The notes under the pieces: generated by a model
Databases searched by the model: none
Seen by the model: the letters and a program-made list of their open reading frames with translations, nothing else
What the model was told of the DNA's origin: nothing
Part shown: positions 1 to 7,967 of the stretch, piece by piece
Layout: every line of letters begins with the position of its first letter
Position numbering within the stretch: the first letter of the stretch is position 1
Assembly: GCA_030374735.1 (NCBI GenBank)
Contig: JASCIV010000598.1
Coordinates: forward strand, 1-15,960
DNA: 15,960 nt
Origin: Gracilaria caudata
Lineage: Eukaryota; Rhodophyta; Florideophyceae; Gracilariales; Gracilariaceae
Reading direction: 5' to 3'
Program-made: the position numbers and the translations under genes

Positions 1-101
1 TCGCGTAGTTTCATGTTCTGCATCCAAACCGACCGGGCTTCCACCTGCTCCTTCACATCGCTCAGCTTGCTGCCCACCAACACCGCCAGCGTTTCTGGCA
101 T
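1..101 (-). CDS. N-terminus of an unrecognised protein, cut by the window edge
   Basis: The minus strand opens with an ATG at 101 and reads 33 codons to the window edge without a stop. The peptide begins MPETLAVLVGSKL and continues with a charged, helix-prone stretch containing VKEQVEARSVW. I recognise no domain in so short a piece. The same frame is also open upstream of this ATG, back to a TGA near 211, but holds no earlier ATG, so 101 is the natural start unless an upstream exon exists. The next gene to the right begins almost 1 kb away on the other strand, so the pair is divergent. The reading rests only on an open frame with a start codon and could be chance. Confidence 0.35.
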   Translation of the reverse strand, partial: MPETLAVLVGSKLSDVKEQVEARSVWMQNMKLR

Positions 102-293
102 CGCCCCGTGTCTTTTTACAGAGGTTTTAGCAGACCAACTTGCTTGATTTTCTGTTTTAAACTCTAATCGGTCGATGGCTCGAAACGAGGAGAACCGCTC
201 TCTTCGATTGCCTTCTCAGTTTATACTCTCACAGAACCGCTGTCTACCGTTTCCTCTCTCCGCCCGATGGCCATTCGGTTGTAACTTTGTCTG

Positions 294-381
294 CAGTTCG
301 TTTTCGATACTGCGCAGCCAAGCAGTCGTTTTGTCAGTCGTTCTCGATACTGCGCTCTACAGCGGCCGCTCCACAGCGGCC
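294..381 (+). repeat. Two short direct-repeat pairs
   Basis: TCGATACTGCGC occurs at 304-315 and again at 344-355, exactly 40 bp apart. Each copy is preceded by a similar CAGT(T)CGTT sequence, so the similarity spans roughly 21 bp. Directly after it, ACAGCGGCC occurs at 359-367 and 373-381, 14 bp apart. These look like small local duplications in non-coding DNA; a binding-site role is possible but nothing in the sequence proves it. Confidence 0.6.
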
Positions 382-735
382 TCTGCGCTCTTCACAAAAC
401 GCCGGATATATGCCCTTTTGTGTAGGGCTGTCTTCAAGATATCCTTAGTGAAGGATACCCCCTATATTCAAAGCACCAAACGTGTCTGCTGCAGAAGTAG
501 TACGGTGGCACGCAAACTTAAAACTTGCCAACGCGCTTGTCACCGGCAACCACTATATCCTACACAAACCGATTCAGCAACGCACAGCTATTCTCAACTA
601 AAGCTTGTGCCTCAGATAACTCGTCCATTACCACAACCAGCAAACCATTTTTCGTGGGCATAGCACCACCAAACCCAAAACCTGGAGCTGCAAACGCAGT
701 CGTTTGAAACAATGATCAAGCCCGATAAGATAATA

Positions 736-758
736 TGACATGTGAACTTGTCATGTCA
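736..758. repeat. Inverted repeat, 7-bp arms and 9-nt spacer
   Basis: TGACATG at 736-742 is the reverse complement of CATGTCA at 752-758. It lies about 310 bp upstream of the kinase start at 1066. It could be a regulatory site or a small hairpin; the arms are perfect. Confidence 0.5.
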
Positions 759-819
759 GATAACATGGCAGGTTGTCGTACATTTATCTTCCATTTTCAG
801 GTCAACCCCGATTCTATGA

Positions 820-845
820 CGGTACCAAAGGTACGACGGTACCAG
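820..845. repeat. GGTACC cluster (direct repeat, 17-bp period)
   Basis: ACGGTACCA occurs at 820-828 and 837-845, with a third partial GGTAC at 830-834 between them. Each full copy contains the 6-bp palindrome GGTACC. It is located 220-245 bp upstream of the kinase gene, in the presumed promoter zone. Confidence 0.5.
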
Positions 846-1065
846 TACTTCGCAATTCCTCAATGCACAGCCACCTTTGCCAGGATGCCAGCGTATGCCT
901 GCGGTATGATACCAAATGTAATACATCTCAGGTATCACTGATGCGACGCTACTGGCGAAACTGCCGTGAGCTGTGATACGAGATATGCTTCTGCTCTTTC
1001 TCTCGGTCGGAAACTGATTCGCAACGTACTTTCTTAGATCTTCGCCGAGTGGTCCCCACTTTGCC

Positions 1066-2592
1066 ATGGAGAATGTCGACGCGACGATTAAAATCTTTGA
1101 GAAGTGCCAGAGAGGGTACGATAGGACACAGGAACGGAACTTATACATGGTGATGCTTCCATCACACGATAGAACACATGCACTTGTTAAAGTGAACCCC
1201 GACGAATCTATCCAGCTACCAATGGCACCTACAACCTACTACTTTCATCTGCAAATGACGGTGACAGACCTAGAAGAGTCGATTGCATCAATGTTTGGGA
1301 TCAGAGTGAGGTATGTGCGGGAGATATGGGCTACGCCTCCAGAGGGGAAATACGGTTTGTGGGGGGAGATATTTGACAGAATTGTGGTGATACTGGTGGA
1401 ATCAGTGGAGACTAAGAAGAGCATAGATAGCAGAGTAGGAATGAGATGGATGTCAAGAAACGAAATGGATAGTGGAATGTGGGTGAAGGCTGATAAAGAG
1501 CTTGGATTGGATCTAAGAGAATCTGTATTGCGCTGTATGAAGGAGGTTAATGGAGAGATAGAAGTGCGAAGGCCGCCTTGGCGACATATGGGATGGTTCA
1601 CAGAGATTCTGGCGTGGGTGAGGAATGTGTCGAGGTGGGAGATAAGTGATCATGAGCTCTACGGCATGTTTGTGAAGGACGTAGACAACCACCATTCGGC
1701 TGTATGGCAATGTAGTTTGGACTTCTCAAATACGACCCTGAAGTGCACAGTGCCTGGAGAGCTGGAATCAGTGTACATAAAGGCGGCGGTACCGTTATTC
1801 AAAGAAGCTCGACGAACAGCGGCAATTTCATTAACGCTTTACGAACTGAAAGTGGTGCCTCAGGTTATTGCCACACGAGTGCTTGACGGCATTCTAATGC
1901 AACGCGATACAGGAAGTATAGGAGATGACGGTGCAGTGGATATAAAACTGTTAGTGGAGACGATTAACAGAATGCAAAACATGTCCGTTGATCATCTGGA
2001 CGAACTGAAGGCAGGAGGACTTGAGGTACGTGATAGCGAATGGTTGCTTTCCAAAATTCATCGTATCTTGTGCCATGAAAGTCTCGACAAAGCGGTCGCG
2101 GATAATGAAGAGCACGCCAAGATGCTACTGGACATCCGACGCGGTGAGGAAGAAGTAAGAGATGCTTGTAAGAAGATCTCCAAATATGCTGTTCCGAATA
2201 CATTGGTACATGGTGACCTAACGGAGTTCAATATCGGCAGTCGGGAAACACTAGGGGACAAGGGCTATCAGTTTTTCGATTGGGGTCGGTCGCACATAGG
2301 ACATCCGTTCGTAGATATAGAGAATGTAATACATACCTTTTCGGAGGATGAAAGTGCAACGAAACGCTGGAATCGGGAGTTCCGGAAGCATTGGAAATCG
2401 GTGGGGAATGAGAAAGAGTTTGCGAGATTGACATACCTAGTTCCTATTCTAAGCAACTGTGCTGACCTGGATATGTTTTTGAGGGAATCTGAGGTAAGCA
2501 CTGACGAGTGGTATGGCGTCAAAGAGTCCATAATGAACCATATAGAGTTTGTTCATAGTGACCTGAACAGAATTAGGCGCTTGTGTCGTTGA
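1066..2592 (+). CDS. Nudix-like / aminoglycoside phosphotransferase-fold kinase fusion
   Basis: This 508-residue protein is predicted to be a small-molecule kinase of the APH/choline-kinase fold; the substrate is unknown. The kinase part is clear: K239 in VYIKA would be the ATP-binding lysine, HGDLTEFN at 382-389 is the catalytic loop (D384, N389), and the Mg-binding aspartate is D405 in FFDWG, followed by GHPFVD at 412-417. The N-terminal 170 residues match the arrangement I know from bacterial proteins in which a degenerate Nudix-like domain, ending in a segment like MRWMSRNEMD, precedes a PPWRHMGWF linker and the kinase. No canonical Nudix box is visible, so hydrolase activity is doubtful. 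The start ATG sits in a strong context (CCATGG). Arginine codons are mostly AGA/AGG in the first half and mostly CGN in the second. The gene is intronless and converges on the CBS-PB1-TPR gene. Function beyond the fold is not established. Confidence 0.85.
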   Translation: MENVDATIKIFEKCQRGYDRTQERNLYMVMLPSHDRTHALVKVNPDESIQLPMAPTTYYFHLQMTVTDLEESIASMFGIRVRYVREIWATPPEGKYGLWGEIFDRIVVILVESVETKKSIDSRVGMRWMSRNEMDSGMWVKADKELGLDLRESVLRCMKEVNGEIEVRRPPWRHMGWFTEILAWVRNVSRWEISDHELYGMFVKDVDNHHSAVWQCSLDFSNTTLKCTVPGELESVYIKAAVPLFKEARRTAAISLTLYELKVVPQVIATRVLDGILMQRDTGSIGDDGAVDIKLLVETINRMQNMSVDHLDELKAGGLEVRDSEWLLSKIHRILCHESLDKAVADNEEHAKMLLDIRRGEEEVRDACKKISKYAVPNTLVHGDLTEFNIGSRETLGDKGYQFFDWGRSHIGHPFVDIENVIHTFSEDESATKRWNREFRKHWKSVGNEKEFARLTYLVPILSNCADLDMFLRESEVSTDEWYGVKESIMNHIEFVHSDLNRIRRLCR

Positions 2593-2872
2593 GGATTGAA
2601 TGGCGTCGACAGTATGAGCTACTCCATCACGACAGCTTGGATTCTTCAACCGAGATAGGTGAAAGCTGCTCGACTTGAAGTAACAATGTGTAGGAAAGAC
2701 GAGGTATTGGACAAGATTTCAGACATATCGTGTCGACATCAGACGAAGCCTGGGTACGCGCCAAACATGAAGGAAAATGAACACGGACTATAATATTATT
2801 ATACTGTGGTTAAGCTGTGCGGCAGTCTAATGCCCACCACACTACTAGATTTCTAAGAGTTAGTCGTGGGTG
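2593..2872. other. Short region between convergent genes
   Basis: These 280 bases lie between the stop of the kinase gene and the stop of the CBS-PB1-TPR gene and must hold both 3' ends. The only structure I see is an AT-rich 15-bp palindrome at 2789-2803, a candidate element for 3'-end formation. Confidence 0.6.
2789..2803. terminator. AT-rich 15-bp palindrome (7-1-7), possible 3'-end signal
   Basis: TATAATA and TATTATA are perfect inverted arms around a single T. The element sits between two converging genes, 70 bp from the CBS-PB1-TPR stop and about 200 bp from the kinase stop. Position suggests a role in polyadenylation or termination, but AT-rich palindromes also arise by chance. Confidence 0.3.
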
Positions 2873-5356
2873 TTACGATGATTTTCCCGGCAGCTTCATG
2901 CCGCCTAGAAGAGCTCCAAGCTTGGCTATTTCAGCTTTCTTGTTCTCCAAAGGATCAGGGAGAATGCTTTTGATCACTTCAATTTCATTATTCACCTCGT
3001 CATCAGCGGGATCTAGTTTGTGGGCCATCTGGTATGATTCCAACGCCTTTTCGAATTGCTCAAGCTCCGCCAAGCATTTACCACAACCCTTGTGGCCAGC
3101 AACGCTTTCGGGTTCAATGCGCACCGCTGCTTCGTAATCTTCCAAAGCCATATCGTAATCCTCCAGTGCTTTATAACACTTCGCCCTGCCCAATCGTAAA
3201 GACGCCCTTGGAGTCTCACTTGGCATCAGCTTCAGGTACGCTGCCTCAACCCGAATCGCATTCGAGTAACAGTTCATAGCATCGGCGAATTCACTTGCTT
3301 CGAGAGCCACTCGAGCTGCATTACTCGCAGAATCGAGTTCATCGCGGAAAGCGTCGTTACATCCAGTATTCCCGCAGTTCGGATCAATCCTTGAGGCTGC
3401 AGAAACAGCCTCTTCATATCGTCTTTGATCAATTAGGGATTCAACAAGCCCCACAATGCACATCTGGAATGTGAGATCCCCAACCGACCCACCTCTTCCT
3501 TCCTCAAGCATTTGCAACGCTGTCCTATAATCTTCTTCAGCTCCAACTGAATTTCCACTGAACAATCGTGCAGCACCTCTACCACCCTGTGCCCTTGCAT
3601 TATCTGGGTCCAACCGTAAAGATTCGTCATAAAGCGCTATCGCCTCGTCGTTATCGCCATCAAGCATTTTCTTATGGGCCTCGGAACCCTTCGCTTGCGA
3701 TGGCGTCAGCAAAGCTGGACGTGACGATCTCCGCTTCAGTGTGGCAGTTGTGCTATTATTATCCTTCGAATCTTCTGAAGATGGTCTCGAAGACTTTGAC
3801 GAGAGCTCGGTTCTCATGGAGTTCAAGCGCTGCGTAGGGCTCCCGACAATCGAACTTGGGTTTGACGAGACAGGTGATTGTATTTGACTCGCCGTGGCGT
3901 GATCCGCTTCGTAAACCTTCAAAAGAACTGTTTTGCTTCGCATGTCCAGGTAGTCTTCAAAGCAAGACTCCAAATCTTCGTCATTAGAAATAAGAATTTC
4001 ATCTCTATCCTCATCGAGATATTTGATCTTAATAGCTCCCACGCTACTGGAACCCGCAAATCGACGTCGAACATCCAAGACAAACTGGTCATACGCGCCA
4101 GGTGCTGCATTCATCGGAACTTTTATCCTCCGGTATTCGTTGTTTATATCTCTAAACTTGAATGACGCGACCGGGGTGTCTGGAGGGATCATTCGGCCCC
4201 GTGAGCCCGACGAGAGCGTACTGGAGGGATCTGATGGGCGATAGTTGAATTGCCTTCTCGTAGATGATGAAAGCGTTGGATGAGAATAATAACTCGACAT
4301 GCTTCGAGGTTGTGGTTGAAGGTTCGGGATTCGGTGAAAACGATCCTCGGGAACAAATTCGCTTTGGGCATAAGAGTTCGAAAACAAGCTGCTGAATATG
4401 CTTGTGATACCACCACGACCGCGAACTGCAGCTTGACTGTAGGGTGATCCGTGTTTGTGAGGCATAATACGAGAAGTGTCATCGGCCGCAGATTGAATGC
4501 CAACTAATGTTTCGCTGGCCAACTGAAGTACATCGACAAGTCCAATGACGACGCGGGTATTATCCTCCACAACGGGCAAATGACGAAATCCACACGCTTG
4601 CATGCGCTGAAGAGACTCCAAAATGGTGTAGTCTGGACTTGCAGAGTCCGGGTTCTTGGTCATCACCTGTCCAAGAAGAGTTGCATATGGATTTAAACCT
4701 TTTGCAACGACTCTGCTTGCTACATCACGACAAGTAAAGATACCTTCCAGGACGTTGTTGTTATCGACGATAACAATCGCGGCAAGACGTTCGCGAACAA
4801 GAGTCTCACACGCCTCCACCACGCTATGACCGGCCGAAAGCATAGCGAAATGGGAGCGCTCAACGATCGGTCGCAGTGTAGGTTTCTCAATCGTCTCACG
4901 CGCAGCACGCATAAATTCAAACCCCCGACGAGACGGAATCATGGAGTAAGACACCTGCAGTCTTGTGATAGCATCATATGCCAGGTTCAGAACATTAACA
5001 ATGCCAAGCACGGACGCGTTTTCAGGATGCACGATGGGGATGTGACGAAAACGACCTTCACGCATGAGACCCAACGCGCTTGCAGGTGATTCGGATGGAG
5101 GAAGGGTGATAGGTCGCACGGTCATTATCTGCGACACCTTTGTGTTGTCCATGTTTTCACCTCTTGAAATGCATTTTGCAACATCTCGACTGGTTGCGAT
5201 GCCGACCAGCGCTCCAGTGGCGACGGAAAGCACTGCAACCGCATCGACGCGACCGTCTGCAAGCGTCTTGGCGAGCGTCACCACAGATGCATCTTCTCGA
5301 ATTGATACGCACGGGCCGCTGCGCGAAACAACATCACCTAACGAGCGAATAGACAT
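2873..5356 (-). CDS. Four-CBS, PB1 and TPR repeat protein
   Basis: Predicted 827-residue soluble, multi-domain regulatory protein. Numbered from the ATG at 5356, two CBS pairs cover about 5-131 and 157-284 (examples: GIATSRDVA, FRHIPIV, GIFTCRDVA, FRHLPVV). CBS pairs usually bind adenine nucleotides. A low-complexity Ser/Pro-rich linker leads to a PB1 domain at about 396-483, whose acidic OPCA-type motif is YLDEDRDEILISNDEDLE; this predicts pairing with a basic PB1 surface, and a lysine in the first strand (FKF) suggests that it could also self-associate. After a Ser-rich stretch (about 490-550), TPR-type helical repeats run from about 555 to 790, typically chaperone- or partner-binding. The first half resembles plant CBSCBSPB and fungal CBS-PB1 proteins, which as far as I know lack TPRs. 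The frame upstream of 5356 is open only through non-ATG codons, so 5356 is chosen. No intron or break is visible across the fusion. Confidence 0.9.
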   Translation of the reverse strand: MSIRSLGDVVSRSGPCVSIREDASVVTLAKTLADGRVDAVAVLSVATGALVGIATSRDVAKCISRGENMDNTKVSQIMTVRPITLPPSESPASALGLMREGRFRHIPIVHPENASVLGIVNVLNLAYDAITRLQVSYSMIPSRRGFEFMRAARETIEKPTLRPIVERSHFAMLSAGHSVVEACETLVRERLAAIVIVDNNNVLEGIFTCRDVASRVVAKGLNPYATLLGQVMTKNPDSASPDYTILESLQRMQACGFRHLPVVEDNTRVVIGLVDVLQLASETLVGIQSAADDTSRIMPHKHGSPYSQAAVRGRGGITSIFSSLFSNSYAQSEFVPEDRFHRIPNLQPQPRSMSSYYSHPTLSSSTRRQFNYRPSDPSSTLSSGSRGRMIPPDTPVASFKFRDINNEYRRIKVPMNAAPGAYDQFVLDVRRRFAGSSSVGAIKIKYLDEDRDEILISNDEDLESCFEDYLDMRSKTVLLKVYEADHATASQIQSPVSSNPSSIVGSPTQRLNSMRTELSSKSSRPSSEDSKDNNSTTATLKRRSSRPALLTPSQAKGSEAHKKMLDGDNDEAIALYDESLRLDPDNARAQGGRGAARLFSGNSVGAEEDYRTALQMLEEGRGGSVGDLTFQMCIVGLVESLIDQRRYEEAVSAASRIDPNCGNTGCNDAFRDELDSASNAARVALEASEFADAMNCYSNAIRVEAAYLKLMPSETPRASLRLGRAKCYKALEDYDMALEDYEAAVRIEPESVAGHKGCGKCLAELEQFEKALESYQMAHKLDPADDEVNNEIEVIKSILPDPLENKKAEIAKLGALLGGMKLPGKSS

Positions 5357-6071
5357 ATTTGCCAATGCAGTACGCGTGCGTGGGAAAGCTCAGTGGGACG
5401 CTGCTCTGCAGACGGGGACGAACTATGTGGATGAACGAGCAGTCGATGGCCGAAGGTTGTTGAGTGTGTTGGGTATTTATACCGACGCGCGCAAGGCGTC
5501 GGAGCGATGCTGCGCATCCCATTTGGGAAGGAGAACCGCGGTGGTCGTGCGGCGAGCCTCTTTTGGCAGATTTGCTACCAACCAACAATGGCCAACGAAT
5601 ACCTGCAGTTACTGTAAGCTTTTCCCGCTGTCAGTGCCATACCCAGAGGCTCGGAGAAGCAGAATCTGGAATAGGTTTTTCGTTCAGAGAGACGAATCTC
5701 GACTTGACGCAGAAGGGAACTGACGCTCATTCGAAAGACACGAAACACACAGACTGTCGGTACATAACCTTCTCGCAATGCGCCGACTAACCGGCACCCA
5801 TGTAACATTACGCGTGAATGATTGAGGCGATTCGATTCAAGGGTAAGACCGAAGTCGAATGAATGGTATGCTCTGAGCTAGATGCGGCTTTTAACGTTGG
5901 CCATCAGCTAATGAAACCAAAGCACATTGTCACAAGCTTCGCACGAAGTCGTGATGTCTTGCTCCTACCCGTAAGAGAATCTGGAATCTCTAAGAATGCA
6001 ATTGTACGAGAGTGTAAAACAATGCGTGGTGTGCAACTTACAACTCCTGTTAACGGCACTTCTTCCTTCTT
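5357..6071. other. Upstream region of the CBS-PB1-TPR gene; no gene seen
   Basis: About 715 bases between the CBS-PB1-TPR start and the end of the open frame that follows RuvBL2. It should hold the promoter of the former (TATA box at 5474-5481) and a 3' end for the latter. Open frames here, such as 5863-6075 (+, 70 codons), are short and show no recognisable protein features. Confidence 0.55.
5474..5481 (-). promoter_or_regulatory. TATA box inside a palindrome, for the CBS-PB1-TPR gene
   Basis: On the minus strand the sequence reads TATAAATA, a perfect TATA-box match, about 118 bp upstream of the start codon at 5356. It is embedded in the near-palindrome GGTATTTATACC (5472-5483). A transcription start some 30 bp downstream would leave a leader of roughly 90 nt. 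This is inference from sequence match and spacing. Confidence 0.5.
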
Positions 6072-6530
6072 TTAAGGGTCAAGCTTTGGTTCATACTCGA
6101 ATCGAGCTCGTCCTTCTTCAATTTGCTTTGTCGTAGTGAGAGTCAACCACTCGCATGTACACGCCAAGGGTTCAGATTCCCTCAAATAGCGTATCCAGCA
6201 CTTTGAAAGCCCATCTACAGTATTTGGACTCTGTAACGTCTTTTGACTACATCGTAAATACACCTGCATCAAACTGAACATTAGTAGCACAAACAGTATC
6301 TCCGAAACTCCAATGACAATAAATTGCCAATCCAAAGTGGTGCTATACTTGATTAGTCCATTTTCTCCCTCAACGCTCACATTAGCAGCTTTTGAATAAA
6401 TCAATCGTCTTATAAAAGACTCAAAGAAGCACAACGTTATTGCGTGCCATATGCCTCCCGCTGAAAACGCACGACAAACCTTTCCTAAATCGGGTCCTTT
6501 GCTCTTGTTATGTGGTACAGAAGCCGCGGG
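6072..6530 (-). other. 152-codon open frame directly continuing RuvBL2 past its TAG stop
   Basis: Immediately after the RuvBL2 stop TAG (6533-6531) the same frame stays open for 152 codons to a TAA at 6074-6072. It has no ATG until residue 84, so it is not a normal stand-alone gene. The translation looks protein-like: a hydrophobic run including FIVIGVSEILFVLLMFSLM at about 70-88 would form one membrane helix, flanked by a mixed charged region ending in ARFEYEPKLDP. Codon choice looks coding rather than random. Possible explanations: stop-codon readthrough; an alternative splice removing the TAG; the last exon of an unseen gene; or chance. One splice that keeps frame would join 6572 to 6460 (a GT...AG interval of 111 nt) but uses a weak GTGGAG donor. 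I recognise no homologous family. Confidence 0.4.
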
Positions 6531-7967
6531 CTATGAATGGGCTGGGACAACAGTCTGCATGGGGTCTCCACCCGATTGTGCATTAGCCCCTTGCCTGTTC
6601 TCATCAGTGCTGAACATAAACTCGCCTTGATATTCCGCTAAAGTCTGAGTGCTTCGTTTCACGTCAGAGAACAAAGCGTACGTCCGTTTTATGTCCTCAA
6701 CGTCCACTTCAGTTCCGTTCCGTTTTGCGCACACGAGAGCCGAGGATGTTATAAGGTACATGGCGTATCGCAATGAAGTCTCCATGCCTATGCGGGTTAA
6801 CAGTGCCCTCGCGTTATCAGAAACAGCAATATCTTCCTCTTCGCACCGCAATCTTAAAATCTCATCAACTTCTTTTTCCTCATACGGCTTGGTACTGACG
6901 ATAAGCAACCTGTCCAGAAGATCCCAGGGCAAACCATGCGGACCCTTGTACTTGGTACCTCGAATGTATGTGACACCCCTGTTCGAGGCCATAATAAGCA
7001 CGGGAGCCAGATCAGATTCAATAGCCTTATTTATGAAAGAGAAGCATTCTATATCCAACATATGCACTTCGTCGATGAAAAGCACTCCCGGCACAAGTTC
7101 CGCTTTACCCTCTTCCCGCCACTCAGCAACCTTAATGTCGATCTGCTCGCGGACCTCGCTCTTGATTTCTCCAGTGTCACCCGAAAACAATGCCAGAAAC
7201 CCTTGTTGCCGGGAATTGATAACGTCAATCTCATGAATGGACACGACGTGCACAACTTCCTTTCTTCGTTGAAGTTCGCCGTCTGGCGTCTGCACAAAAC
7301 GAATATTAGAACCCGTGGCATCAAAATCACGTGACCTTGCAAAAGAGCGACCAAGCTTTGTAATCTTACCAGTGGCTTTGTCAATAGTAATGACATCACC
7401 ACTAGTAACCTTCTCTTTCTGCAAAGACTTGATCATCTTAACTCCAAGGTCATAAACAGTCTCCATCTCAGTAGTCTTCAACGTAAGCTTTCCACTGTGC
7501 GTCATCTCAGAAGATTGAGAAGAAAGCGGGCGATCAATCTGCAACTCTACGACCTCGCCTTCAATAATGTCAGTCTCTTCGTGAATTTTCACTCCGATAC
7601 TTCGTCTCAGCGCCTGCGTGAGTGCCTCTGTCTTCGACATGCCCAACGAAAACACCTCACTAGCGGTGATCTTCGTAAACGGAGTATCAGGACCCAATGC
7701 CTGTGACATGGCCATAGCAAGCGCTGTTTTACCTGTGCCAGGTTGTCCGGCAATGAGAATGGCTCGTCCCGCTAACTTTCCCGCCTGTATCATGCGCACG
7801 ATTAAGCCAGAGGCCTTTCTGGCCTCCATCTGACCGACGAGTCCCTGTCCGATGTGTGCCGGGTTGAGCTGTTCATCGAGTCCAAGCCCACGAATATGCG
7901 AGTGCGCACCAATTCTCTCCATCCCAGGTCGTTTGACCGTCTCCTCAAAGCGTGAGTTCAACATCAT
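6531..7967 (-). CDS. RUVBL2: RuvB-like 2 (reptin) AAA+ ATPase
   Basis: This is the eukaryotic reptin subunit, 478 residues, which with RuvBL1 forms hexameric or dodecameric rings serving INO80, SWR1 and TIP60 chromatin complexes and the R2TP chaperone that assembles snoRNPs and PIKK kinases. Identity is plain from RIGAHSHIRGLGLD near the N-terminus, Walker A GQPGTGKT at 74-81, the DII/OB-fold insertion with the reptin-type EEETxIIEGEVV-like segment (130-140), KATGKITKLGRSF at 197-209, Walker B FIDEVH at 297-302, sensor 1 in MASNRG (326-331) and sensor 2 in TSLRY (397-401). ATP hydrolysis residues appear intact. Two adjacent ATGs (7967, 7964) are both possible starts. The C-terminal tail after the conserved EYQGEFMFS is about 25 residues and ends at TAG, the only TAG stop among the genes here. 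No introns. It is divergent to the plastid DnaJ gene. Confidence 0.97.
   Translation of the reverse strand: MMLNSRFEETVKRPGMERIGAHSHIRGLGLDEQLNPAHIGQGLVGQMEARKASGLIVRMIQAGKLAGRAILIAGQPGTGKTALAMAMSQALGPDTPFTKITASEVFSLGMSKTEALTQALRRSIGVKIHEETDIIEGEVVELQIDRPLSSQSSEMTHSGKLTLKTTEMETVYDLGVKMIKSLQKEKVTSGDVITIDKATGKITKLGRSFARSRDFDATGSNIRFVQTPDGELQRRKEVVHVVSIHEIDVINSRQQGFLALFSGDTGEIKSEVREQIDIKVAEWREEGKAELVPGVLFIDEVHMLDIECFSFINKAIESDLAPVLIMASNRGVTYIRGTKYKGPHGLPWDLLDRLLIVSTKPYEEKEVDEILRLRCEEEDIAVSDNARALLTRIGMETSLRYAMYLITSSALVCAKRNGTEVDVEDIKRTYALFSDVKRSTQTLAEYQGEFMFSTDENRQGANAQSGGDPMQTVVPAHS

Larger units (their letters stand above)
102..1065. other. Intergenic region with several short direct and inverted repeats
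   Basis: This stretch of about 960 bases separates the divergent left-edge gene from the kinase gene at 1066. Open frames up to 162 codons exist on the plus strand (175-663), but the translation is Ser/Arg/Cys-rich with no recognisable domain, and I do not call it a gene. The region holds a 40-bp-spaced direct repeat, a GGTACC cluster and several inverted repeats, listed separately. No clear TATA box or tRNA is visible. It probably contains the promoters and 5' leaders of both flanking genes. Confidence 0.6.

Noticed and set aside
175..663. 162-codon plus-strand frame with an ATG start
   Set aside because: Composition (Ser, Arg, Cys) and lack of any motif look like translated non-coding DNA; it also covers the direct repeats.
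5064..5723. 219-codon plus-strand frame opposite the CBS-PB1-TPR start
   Set aside because: It overlaps the CBS domains on the other strand; its translation is Ser/Arg-rich with no domain, as expected for a shadow frame.
6531..6533. TAG as a reassigned sense codon
   Set aside because: Only one TAG stop is present and no conserved domain is interrupted by TAG elsewhere, so the window cannot support code reassignment; readthrough or splicing is simpler.
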